The position numbers were made by a program, and so were the translations under genes. A stretch of DNA of 8,338 bases, from the NCBI GenBank assembly GCA_012512055.1, contig JAAZEW010000286.1:1-8338 (forward strand). The letters run 5' to 3'. Under the pieces are notes generated by a model. That model did not search any database and was not told the DNA's origin. It saw nothing but the letters and a program-made list of their open reading frames with translations. Source of the DNA: Bacillota bacterium (GTDB taxonomy: Bacteria > Bacillota_G > SHA-98 > UBA4971). Shown here piece by piece: positions 1 through 5,773 of this stretch (positions are counted from its first letter, which is position 1; each line of letters opens with the position of its first letter).

Positions 1-5
1 ATCGA

Positions 6-192
6 TCGGATCGGCTCTCAGGCGAGCCACTCAGCGGTCGATCTGTGATCAGTTCGGATGGCTCACTGGGTGGGCCATTCGATTGCCGAAAGACCCTCGG
101 ATCCGCTTGAATGGCATACTGGGTGAGCCAATCGACCGCATGCGCACGGAAGCGATCAAATCAGTCCGAATGACCCTCAATACGAGCCATGC
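6..192. repeat. Array of four diverged direct repeats, about 23 bp each
   Basis: Four related units begin near 10, 58, 111 and 170. Three of them (58, 111, 170) start with ATGGC or ATGAC and have GCCA exactly 16 bases after the A. The copy at 10 has GCCA at the same offset but is shifted by one base internally. Each is preceded by TCGG, TCGG, TTGA or CCGA. The 58 and 111 copies are most alike and share ACTGGGTG, then GCCA and TCGA. Spacings are 48, 53 and 59 bases. The rest of 1-306 shows no convincing gene: the open frames there have no ribosome binding site and no recognisable product. Spaced, degenerate subterminal repeats are typical of transposase-binding ends, for instance in the IS21 family, but no transposase gene is in view, so this origin is a guess. 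Confidence 0.5.
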
Positions 193-271
193 TCGCCAGT
201 TGGAACACCTATCCAGGAAATGCAGCGCTTGCGGAATTCCTGATAATGCTTTCATAGCGCTTTCAAAATCC

Positions 272-300
272 TTGATGCCCTGAGTAAGTTGTGGTATCAT
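272..300 (+). promoter_or_regulatory. Promoter of the tRNA-Lys gene
   Basis: The -35 box is TTGATG (272-277), the spacer is 17 bases, and the -10 box is TATCAT (295-300). The -10 is preceded by TGG, which makes it an extended -10. Transcription would start near 307 and give a leader of about 63 nt before the tRNA. This is read from consensus only. Confidence 0.5.
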
Positions 301-369
301 AGGAATGCTCAGCACGAAGACATGTGCCGGCATGCTAAATCTGCAGCGTAATAGCATTTTACACTAGGT

Positions 370-445
370 GGGTCATTAGCTCAGGTGGTAGAGCACCGGA
401 CTTTTAATCCGGGTGTCGTGGGTTCGAGTCCCGCATGACCCACCA
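370..445 (+). tRNA. tRNA-Lys (anticodon UUU)
   Basis: A complete cloverleaf can be folded by eye. The acceptor arms are GGGTCAT (370-376) and ATGACCC (435-441). The D stem is GCTC/GAGC, and the anticodon stem CCGGA/TCCGG encloses the loop CTTTTAA with anticodon TTT at 403-405. The variable loop is five bases. The T arm has GTGGG/CCCGC around TTCGAGT, with one G-U pair. The discriminator is A442 and the CCA end is encoded (443-445). Anticodon UUU decodes AAA and AAG as lysine. It stands alone, with no second tRNA in the next 80 bases and no clear intrinsic terminator after it. Confidence 0.96.
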
Positions 446-530
446 TTTTCATTCAAGGCTCTTCCCTCTTGCTTGAGAAGCCCATGTAAACACGGTAAGC
501 TTGAGGTGAAAACAGAATGGTGGAGTACAA

Positions 531-728
531 GTGAAAGTAAAAGATGTTATCGAGTTGCTCTAAGCAGACGGCCGGTTCCTAACTCCGACACGAGGGAGTC
601 ATAAGCAGTTCAAGCACCCAATGAAGCCTGGACGAGTCACTGTATCGGGACATCCCAGCGATGACTTGGCACCAGGCACGTTAAACAGTATCATGAGACA
701 AGCGGGGCTTAAGCGAGGGGGAAAATAA
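531..728 (+). pseudogene. HicA-family mRNA interferase toxin, inactivated by an in-frame stop
   Basis: Read from GTG at 531, the frame gives ten residues (VKVKDVIELL), then TAA at 561-563, then 54 more HicA-like residues up to TAA at 726-728. The restored product would be about 65 residues, normal for HicA, which is a small dsRBD-fold ribonuclease. The family hallmarks are present: GSH with the probable catalytic histidine at codon 24, then KHPMKPGRVTVSGHPSDDLAPGTL in two adjoining blocks, and a C-terminal SIMRQAGLKRG. A GGAG five bases upstream of the GTG supports the start. Homologues usually have glutamate or another residue at codon 11, so a single GAA-to-TAA change would explain the stop. 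The usual DGW reads DGR here, and a proline (codon 19) sits where an arginine is common before TRGSH; both fit relaxed selection. The only downstream in-frame ATG (codon 31) lies past the catalytic histidine, so restart would not give an active toxin. A sequencing error at 561 is the main alternative. Confidence 0.85.
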
Positions 729-731
729 AGC

Positions 732-944
732 ATGCGGTACCTTGTGATAATTGAGAAGGCCGATGGGAACTACTCGGCATATTCCCCTGATCTGCCAGGG
801 TGTGCAGCCACGGGGGCAACACGGGATGAAACCAAGAGCAATATGGAGGAAGCAATCGCCCTGCATATCCAGGGGCTAAGAGAGGATGGCCTGCCGCTGC
901 CTGAACCAAGGGCAGACGCAGAATACATTTCTGTCCAGGCTTAA
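732..944 (+). CDS. hicB: HicB-family antitoxin, short form
   Basis: This 70-residue protein is the antitoxin partner of HicA: it binds and blocks the toxin, usually by covering its active site, and often helps repress the operon. The sequence shows the partly folded RNase H-like HicB domain: an N-terminal strand (YLVIIEKADGNYSAY), the signature PDLPGCAATGAT at about 19-30, a helix with MEEAIALHIQGLREDG, and the PLPEPRADAEYISV end. It has no C-terminal ribbon-helix-helix or helix-turn-helix domain, as in other short HicB proteins, so direct DNA binding is unclear. It starts three bases after the broken hicA frame, with GAGGGGG at 715-721 as the ribosome binding site. The frame is complete and shows no damage, in contrast to its partner. 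It ends 15 bases before the convergent DUF3006 gene. Confidence 0.9.
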   Translation: MRYLVIIEKADGNYSAYSPDLPGCAATGATRDETKSNMEEAIALHIQGLREDGLPLPEPRADAEYISVQA

Positions 945-959
945 ACAGGATGTCAAGTT

Positions 960-1202
960 TTACCTAGATCCTTGCGCATGCCTTTCCTTGTCCTGCAGCT
1001 TGTCCAATAGACTCCTTACACGTTTATTGGCAGCCTTTGTCTCCTCAACGTCAACATTCATATGGATGGTAAGAATAGAGCCTTCTTTTGCGCCCTTGGG
1101 CAGGTGGCTCGAAGGCCAAGAGATTCGACAGGTCTCGTCCGGCCGGATCAGAAGTATTGCCGAATCCCCTTCAATGCGGTCAAGAGTTACTTTCAGAGTC
1201 AT
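960..1202 (-). CDS. DUF3006 domain protein
   Basis: A small protein of 80 residues that matches the DUF3006 pattern from its first residues: KVTLDRIEGDSAILLIRP, then a W-P pair (ISWPSSHLPKGAKEGSIL) and a charged C-terminal helix rich in Lys, Arg and Asp. No signal peptide or membrane segment is visible and the molecular function of the family is not known. I chose the ATG at 1202 because the family begins at this point. An upstream in-frame GTG at 1250 would add 16 residues and overlap the preceding stop, but it has no ribosome binding site. The ATG has only a G-rich stretch upstream (GGGGGGCGGG), so the start is not certain. It follows the metallo-beta-lactamase lipoprotein gene by 29 bases and is very likely co-transcribed with it; DUF3006 genes are often found beside such ComEC-like hydrolases. 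Confidence 0.85.
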   Translation of the reverse strand: MTLKVTLDRIEGDSAILLIRPDETCRISWPSSHLPKGAKEGSILTIHMNVDVEETKAANKRVRSLLDKLQDKERHAQGSR

Positions 1203-1231
1203 GATAGCCCGCCCCCCGGTCAACAGAGTTC

Positions 1232-2119
1232 TTATGGCTTTACCGTCCACGTCGTACCGTCACTTTGCAAGACGATAGTACCCTCGACATCAGTCCTCAG
1301 TATCTCAACGCCCATGCGGGTCAGCAATTTGATGGTTTCCCTATGTGGATATCCATATGTATTACCCGCACCGACACATATTACCGCGATCTCAGGCTTC
1401 ACCGTACCTAAGAAAGCCTGTGATGAAGAAGTAGCGCTTCCGTGATGCGCGATCTTCAGAACCTGGGCCTCCCGGACGCTGCCCATCCTTATTAGCTCTC
1501 TTTCGACCATAGTCTCCGCGTCACCGGCAAGCAAGAGCCTTGAACCGCCAAAGGATACGTAGAGGATTACTGATGCGTCATTTACCGATAGCTTCTCTAT
1601 ATGAAATGGATCCCCCGCATCTGTGTGGGGAGGCCAAAGAACAGAGACCTTTACCGACTCATCAAGGTAAATCTCATCTCCGGCGCGAGCCGCATGAAAA
1701 GGGATGTTTTCATCATGGATGAGCCCTAGATAGTCCTCATAGGTCTTGGATGAATAAGGTTTAGCCGAATCGTATACTGCGTCCACAGGCAGCTTCTGTA
1801 ACACCCTGATGAGGCCGGCGATATGATCAGCGTGAGGATGTGTGCTCACCATTACGTTAATGCGTTTGATTCCTTTCTCTCTGAGGACTCGAACGACTTC
1901 GTTTCCTGCGTTGCGTTCACCGCCGTCCACCAGCATCGTTTTCCCGGAGGGAGTCCGAATCAGAATGGAGTCTCCCTGACCGACATCAATGAAAGTAACA
2001 GTCAGAAGATCCGAGTCCAACTCCAAAACACGCAAATGACTCAATCCGGAGCAACCCACAACACCTATAAGCAACGTGACTGCCAAACATAGCCACATCA
2101 GTCTTCCCAGTCTCTTCAA
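1232..2119 (-). CDS. Predicted lipoprotein with ComEC/Rec2-type metallo-beta-lactamase domain
   Basis: A metallo-beta-lactamase-fold hydrolase of 295 residues, predicted to be anchored outside the cell membrane. From the TTG at 2119 the N-terminus reads KRLGR, a hydrophobic core WLCLAVTLLIG and a lipobox VVGC with Cys23. The hydrolase domain follows: FIDVGQGDS at 43-51, LVDGG at about 63-67, the metal motif HPHADH (His94, His96, Asp98, His99), LAGD at 197-200, and HHGS at 225-228, the hallmark of the ComEC/Rec2 C-terminal domain group, then YGYPH at 255-259. Unlike full ComEC it has no channel domain, so it is a stand-alone enzyme, perhaps a nuclease or phosphodiesterase; the substrate is unknown. 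The TTG start is chosen because GAGGAGGAAAGC lies just upstream and because it supplies the positive n-region. The next ATG, seven codons later, would lose that. An extended frame to 2167 has no such site. It heads a unit with the DUF3006 gene. Confidence 0.88.
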   Translation of the reverse strand: MKRLGRLMWLCLAVTLLIGVVGCSGLSHLRVLELDSDLLTVTFIDVGQGDSILIRTPSGKTMLVDGGERNAGNEVVRVLREKGIKRINVMVSTHPHADHIAGLIRVLQKLPVDAVYDSAKPYSSKTYEDYLGLIHDENIPFHAARAGDEIYLDESVKVSVLWPPHTDAGDPFHIEKLSVNDASVILYVSFGGSRLLLAGDAETMVERELIRMGSVREAQVLKIAHHGSATSSSQAFLGTVKPEIAVICVGAGNTYGYPHRETIKLLTRMGVEILRTDVEGTIVLQSDGTTWTVKP

Positions 2120-2196
2120 TACGCTTTCCTCCTCAGAAATCGAAGCCGGATCACCCCCAAGGGGCAAAACACAAGTCTTTACAACAACCTACCCAG

Positions 2197-2224
2197 AGTA
2201 TAGTTTCCCCTACATTTAGGTTAA
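2197..2224 (-). promoter_or_regulatory. Candidate promoter for the lipoprotein-DUF3006 unit
   Basis: On the minus strand a -35-like TTAACC (2224-2219) is followed by 16 bases and a -10 TATACT (2202-2197). The -10 differs from consensus at one base and the -35 at two. It lies about 78 bases before the TTG start. The plus strand of the same gap has only a weak match, TTCACT (2249-2254), 16 bases, TATTGT (2271-2276), which could serve the ABC genes, followed by a short perfect inverted repeat GGAAT-TT-ATTCC (2282-2293). Confidence 0.35.
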
Positions 2225-2378
2225 TTCCTTTTCCAAAGACTATACCAATTCACTTGTAAGAAACTCGCCCTATTGTATGAGGGAATTTATTCCGTGAATG
2301 ACGAAAGCCGTATTGCGAATCCCCAAGTTGCATCTGAGGCTAACACACGATAAAACTCGATTCGAGGAGCGGTTTTCT

Positions 2379-3434
2379 GTGATTAACAATCAGGCAGGCA
2401 ACATAAATGCAATGTCACACAGACCTTCTGCTACATATCCGGGTGAGGCGGCAGTACGTGCCGTCAAACTGACAAAAGCCTTTGGCGCCAACGTTGCAGT
2501 GGATTCCTTGGATCTCGAAATCAGAACTGGAGAAGTCCTCGGCTTTCTAGGGCCTAACGGGGCAGGCAAAACTACCGCAATTAACATGATCCTTGGCCTC
2601 CTTCAACCTACTTCAGGGCATGTGGAGCTGTTCGGCAAAAAGGCGGATTGGACTCGATCAGAAATGCGGAAACGAATCGGCACCCTGCTGGACGGGGTTG
2701 AGTTATACCCCTACTTGTCAGCTAAGGAGAATCTTCAGGTGTTCGGAAGAGCACTCGGAGGAATCCCCGAGCGCCGCATCAGTGAGGTCCTCGAGACTGT
2801 CGACTTAACATCCAGGGCAAATGACAGGGTTTCAGGGTTTTCTCAAGGGATGAAGCGGCGCCTCGGGCTCGCTCTTTCCTTGTTGCCTGATCCTGACATA
2901 CTGATTCTTGATGAACCTGCAAACGGACTGGATCCTGAGGGCATTAAAGATCTTCGTGATTTGCTGAGAGGCCTTGCCCGGCGAGGGAAAGGAGTTTTCT
3001 TATCCAGCCACCTCCTTCATGAGGTGGAGATTATCTGCGACAGAGTTGTCATACTGAGGAAAGGAAAGGTAATAGCCCAGGGGAAAGTTACAGAGCTGAT
3101 CACCGAAGCCCCAAGGGTAGAATTAGCTGTTGAGCGGCCCGGAGAAGCAGAGAAGATTCTCCTTGCCAAGCCTGAAGTCTCCTCTGTCAGCCGAACCGGT
3201 AATCGGCTTTTGGTTCAGTACGACTCCTTTACAACACATATCCACGGGATTTCCGGCGCCTTGAAAGACATTGACAACTGTCAACAATTGGCACAGCAAC
3301 TGAATGAAGACTTGGCCTCCCATGGCATTTTTGTCCATGAGCTCATGCCTCACCGCGGGAACCTGGAAGAAGTGTTCTTTGACGTTGTGAAGGAGGTGAA
3401 GCAAGATGTTGAAAATGTCCAGAGAGGCGATTAA
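2379..3434 (+). CDS. ABC-2 type exporter, ATP-binding subunit (BcrA/NatA-like)
   Basis: The cytoplasmic ATPase of a two-gene export system; ATP hydrolysis drives the membrane partner encoded next. In the 351-residue product read from GTG 2379, Walker A GPNGAGKT is at 58-65, the ABC signature reads FSQGM at 154-158 in place of LSGGQ, Walker B ILILDEP is at 174-180 with catalytic Glu179, and the H-loop SSHLLHE has His211. The Q-loop region reads LLDGVELYPYL, so the usual glutamine seems to be replaced, as happens in bacitracin and lantibiotic exporter ATPases. Residues from about 245 form the C-terminal extension common to drug and peptide exporters. The GTG is favoured by GAGGAG at 2364-2369. 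An ATG at 2298 adds 27 residues with a poorly placed site, and an ATG at 2412 has none. The gene overlaps the permease gene by 29 bases. The exported substrate cannot be told. Confidence 0.9.
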   Translation: MINNQAGNINAMSHRPSATYPGEAAVRAVKLTKAFGANVAVDSLDLEIRTGEVLGFLGPNGAGKTTAINMILGLLQPTSGHVELFGKKADWTRSEMRKRIGTLLDGVELYPYLSAKENLQVFGRALGGIPERRISEVLETVDLTSRANDRVSGFSQGMKRRLGLALSLLPDPDILILDEPANGLDPEGIKDLRDLLRGLARRGKGVFLSSHLLHEVEIICDRVVILRKGKVIAQGKVTELITEAPRVELAVERPGEAEKILLAKPEVSSVSRTGNRLLVQYDSFTTHIHGISGALKDIDNCQQLAQQLNEDLASHGIFVHELMPHRGNLEEVFFDVVKEVKQDVENVQRGD

Positions 3435-4254
3435 AGCAAAGCGTCATAGGCTCTTGTGGGTTCTCCTTGCTATAATGGTTCTTGTTGAGATGCTGATAAT
3501 AGGCGGTATGCGTTATTGGGCAACACACGGCCCGAATTCAGACGCTGATCCCAGCGGCGAACTACTTAAGATTCGTGCTTCCACATCTTTTCCCGGAGTC
3601 ATTCTGCCGACACTGACTTTCTCGGCTACTTTCGGCACGATTTTCGCTGTAATCTTTGCGTCCCGCCTCGGTGGTGAAGAGTATCCCTTTGGAACAGCGA
3701 AACAAATGGTTTCAATGGGGGTCAGCCGGCACGGGTATGCCTTCCGCAAGTTGCTGGCTTCAGTCCTTATCTCCACGATATTCATTGCTGTCCCTGTACT
3801 TGCCGCAAGCGCGTTCACGATAATTGTCTCGGCCCTTTCCCGAGAACCCTTGTTGGCAGAACCAATTACCATGTCGTTAGTATCGCAAGTCGCAAGGGGC
3901 TTAGGAATTGCCTGGGTTTGCCTGGGATTTTACTCAGGTCTTGCGGTTTTCCTGGCAATTGCCACAAAACAATCACAAACTGCGACGACAATTGCGATAT
4001 TAATGATCCTCCTTGAAGGTAATATTGTAAACTCCTTTGCAGAAAGGTTCTCGTTCATTCGGAAAATCGCGCCTTACTCTATGGGTCGATGCGCCAATAT
4101 AGCTGCATCCTTAATTGAAGAGGCTCAAGAAGTCTTGGAAGCTATGCCTACGCAAGACGTCACAAATGCCTTCATCACCCTTGGAGTATGGTTTGTGCTT
4201 TTTACAGTCTGTACTGTGTCAATGTTCAAAAGACAGGAACTGGGCGCAAACTGA
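3406..4254 (+). CDS. ABC-2 type transporter permease subunit
   Basis: The membrane half of the exporter, 282 residues. Six hydrophobic segments are visible at about 16-36, 63-86, 116-143, 161-187, 193-210 and 254-274, the usual ABC-2 topology. A long extracytoplasmic loop lies between the first two. Between segments two and three is the conserved cytoplasmic stretch GGEEYPFGTAKQMVSMGVSR (about 89-108), typical of ABC-2 permeases and the likely contact with the ATPase. The start is well supported by AAGGAGGTG at 3390-3398, seven bases upstream and inside the ATPase gene, so the two proteins are probably made by coupled translation. Family members include bacitracin-type resistance exporters and Na+ exporters, but nothing here fixes the substrate. 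No good terminator follows in the 47 bases before the convergent gene. Confidence 0.88.
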   Translation: MLKMSREAIKAKRHRLLWVLLAIMVLVEMLIIGGMRYWATHGPNSDADPSGELLKIRASTSFPGVILPTLTFSATFGTIFAVIFASRLGGEEYPFGTAKQMVSMGVSRHGYAFRKLLASVLISTIFIAVPVLAASAFTIIVSALSREPLLAEPITMSLVSQVARGLGIAWVCLGFYSGLAVFLAIATKQSQTATTIAILMILLEGNIVNSFAERFSFIRKIAPYSMGRCANIAASLIEEAQEVLEAMPTQDVTNAFITLGVWFVLFTVCTVSMFKRQELGAN

Positions 4255-4301
4255 GCCCGACGGTCAAGGCAACTCTCCAGGCGCACCTTCTTTCGAACAC
4301 G

Positions 4302-4877
4302 TCATGAAGGCGGTTTCCGAGGCCCGGGTTTACGTGATCGCTTCAGTGGCTGCTTGGTTTCTTTCGGCTCATCTTCGGCTTTTTGCAGATCAACAAGGGG
4401 TCTTTTCTCAGCCTTACCCTGCTGACTGCGGGTTGCGCTTTGGGTCTTCTTCTTGCGTGGAGGCTGGACAGGAGGTGCGGCAGGACTCTCTTTACTTACC
4501 GGACGAATTAGGGGTCTATTTGCAAGAGATTGGACCACGATCCTGTATACGGAGCTGACCCGCCTTGCCCGGGCCACTTTTATGTCATCGACTTTGCCGT
4601 CCTTGATCAACTGTGTAAGCAAGGCATCGTTCACTGACAGTCTTGTGACAAGCTGAAAAACAGACTCCGGTAGGATTTCTCGGAGGAGAGGAATGTCATA
4701 ATCAGTATGTTGAGAGGCTTGATACCGGATTGTACCTCTATCTGTGTCCAACGATAACGTTTTTGTGGCCTGAAAATGCTCCGTCAGGATCCCCTTGAGA
4801 TACTCCTCGCGCTTCTCCAGCTCTCTCCTGCGTTGGTTGACCTCGATAAACTCGGTAGCGACAGTATTAATATCCAT
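4302..4877 (-). CDS. Uncharacterised protein: coiled-coil, Gp157-like N-terminus and basic Pro/Lys-rich tail
   Basis: A 191-residue protein that I do not recognise with certainty. Residues about 12-40 are strongly charged and helical (QRRRELEKREEYLKGIL), probably a coiled coil. They are followed by a strand-like TDRGTIRYQ, then YDIPLLREILPE and VNDALLTQLIKDGKV near 82-96. This order resembles the phage Gp157 family, but the likeness is from memory and weak. From about 124 the chain becomes low-complexity: in the last 68 residues I count 18 Lys/Arg and 13 Pro, a tail like those that bind nucleic acid. No signal peptide or membrane segment is seen. The ATG has GGAGG nine bases upstream (4887-4891). 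It lies 68 bases after tatD on the same strand and is probably the third gene of the metG unit. A role in DNA or RNA binding is inference only. Confidence 0.75.
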   Translation of the reverse strand: MDINTVATEFIEVNQRRRELEKREEYLKGILTEHFQATKTLSLDTDRGTIRYQASQHTDYDIPLLREILPESVFQLVTRLSVNDALLTQLIKDGKVDDIKVARARRVSSVYRIVVQSLANRPLIRPVSKESPAAPPVQPPRKKKTQSATRSQQGKAEKRPLVDLQKAEDEPKETKQPLKRSRKPGPRKPPS

Positions 4878-4945
4878 ATGACTACGCCTCCGTGAAAGTT
4901 TGTCGGCTATCCCATGCAGTACTACATATTAGGAGAAACAAGGGA

Positions 4946-5758
4946 TTATTCCGAACAACCCTTCCGGAGGCCCAAAAGTTTACACGCGTTGAGAGTGGTA
5001 GTCTCTGCCACTTCGTCGAAGGCGATACCCTTTAAGTCGGCAAGGGCTTCCGCTACATGCACTACGTATGCAGGCTCGTTCCTCTTACCTCTATAGGGCA
5101 CGGGAGTCAGGTACGGAGAATCTGTCTCCAAGAGAATGCGATCCAAAGGCAAGCCCCTGATGATCCTGCGTAGTTCTTTTGAATTCGCGAAAGTCAGGAT
5201 GCCTCCGACAGAGATGTAAAATCCCATGTTAAGACAATCCTTCGCCACCTCTTGGTCTCCTGAGAAACAGTGTATGATGCCGCCCACATCTTCAGCGTGT
5301 TCAGATTTTAAGATACTCATGACATCCGGATAAGCTTCTCTGACATGGACGACGATAGGGAGGCCCAGTTCTCTTGCAAGGCTTATCTGAACTGCAAATA
5401 CCCGGCGTTGAATATCGCGGGGAGAGAAATCATAATGGTAGTCAAGGCCGATTTCACCGATTGCGACAACTCCCTCATCCGCTGCAAGCATCGCAATCTC
5501 ATCGAGGACGTCGTCTGTCGCCCTATCAGCATCATGCGGATGGACACCTACAGTTGCGACAACGCCCGGGTAGCGCTTTGCAAATTCCACTGCTTTTCTC
5601 GAGCTTTCCAAATCAGTTCCTACAGTGACAATAGCCTGAACCTTTGCCGGCTTGGCTCTTTCCATCACCTGATCGACGTCGTGTTTGAACCGCTCGTGAT
5701 CCAGGTGCGCATGGGTATCTATGAGAGTTGTGCCGCTTTCGCCTGTGAATAAGCTCAA
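4946..5758 (-). CDS. tatD: TatD-family metal-dependent deoxyribonuclease
   Basis: A cytoplasmic TIM-barrel hydrolase of the TatD family, which removes nucleotides from DNA ends and takes part in DNA repair or turnover. The 270-residue length is normal. All the expected metal ligands can be seen: His16 and His18 in THAHLDH, Glu102 in GEIGLDY, His138 in VHVREA, His163 in IHCFSGD and Asp213 in ETDSPYLTP. The GVHPHDA and NEPAYVVHVAE motifs are also typical. The start is TTG at 5758. It is the only in-frame start before THAHLDH, and AGG-containing sequence lies about ten bases upstream, so the ribosome binding site is modest. It begins 15 bases after the metG stop, and translation may depend on metG. 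The same metG-tatD order is common in Firmicutes. Confidence 0.95.
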   Translation of the reverse strand: MSLFTGESGTTLIDTHAHLDHERFKHDVDQVMERAKPAKVQAIVTVGTDLESSRKAVEFAKRYPGVVATVGVHPHDADRATDDVLDEIAMLAADEGVVAIGEIGLDYHYDFSPRDIQRRVFAVQISLARELGLPIVVHVREAYPDVMSILKSEHAEDVGGIIHCFSGDQEVAKDCLNMGFYISVGGILTFANSKELRRIIRGLPLDRILLETDSPYLTPVPYRGKRNEPAYVVHVAEALADLKGIAFDEVAETTTLNACKLLGLRKGCSE

Positions 5759-5773
5759 ACCTCAATAACCTGC

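Noticed and set aside
49..357. Open frames on both strands left of the tRNA (minus 49-357, plus 83-283)
   Set aside because: No ribosome binding site, no recognisable domain, and they run through the repeat array and the tRNA promoter.
435..445. tRNA-Lys 3' end as an integration site
   Set aside because: No second copy of the tRNA 3' end and no integrase gene are present in the window.
446..475. Intrinsic terminator after the tRNA
   Set aside because: GGCT and AGCC can pair loosely here, but the stem is broken and the T run lies before it, not after.
561..563. Programmed read-through or recoding of TAA in hicA
   Set aside because: TAA is not a selenocysteine or pyrrolysine codon, no recoding structure is evident, and other positions of hicA also look eroded.
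886..1445. Plus-strand open frames across 886-1445
   Set aside because: They lie opposite the DUF3006 and lipoprotein genes, which have clear family motifs; the plus-strand products have none.
2298..2378. ATG 2298 as start of the ABC ATPase
   Set aside because: The only GA-rich sequence upstream is about 13 bases away, while GTG 2379 has GAGGAG at proper distance; the extra 27 residues match no known domain. It cannot be fully excluded.
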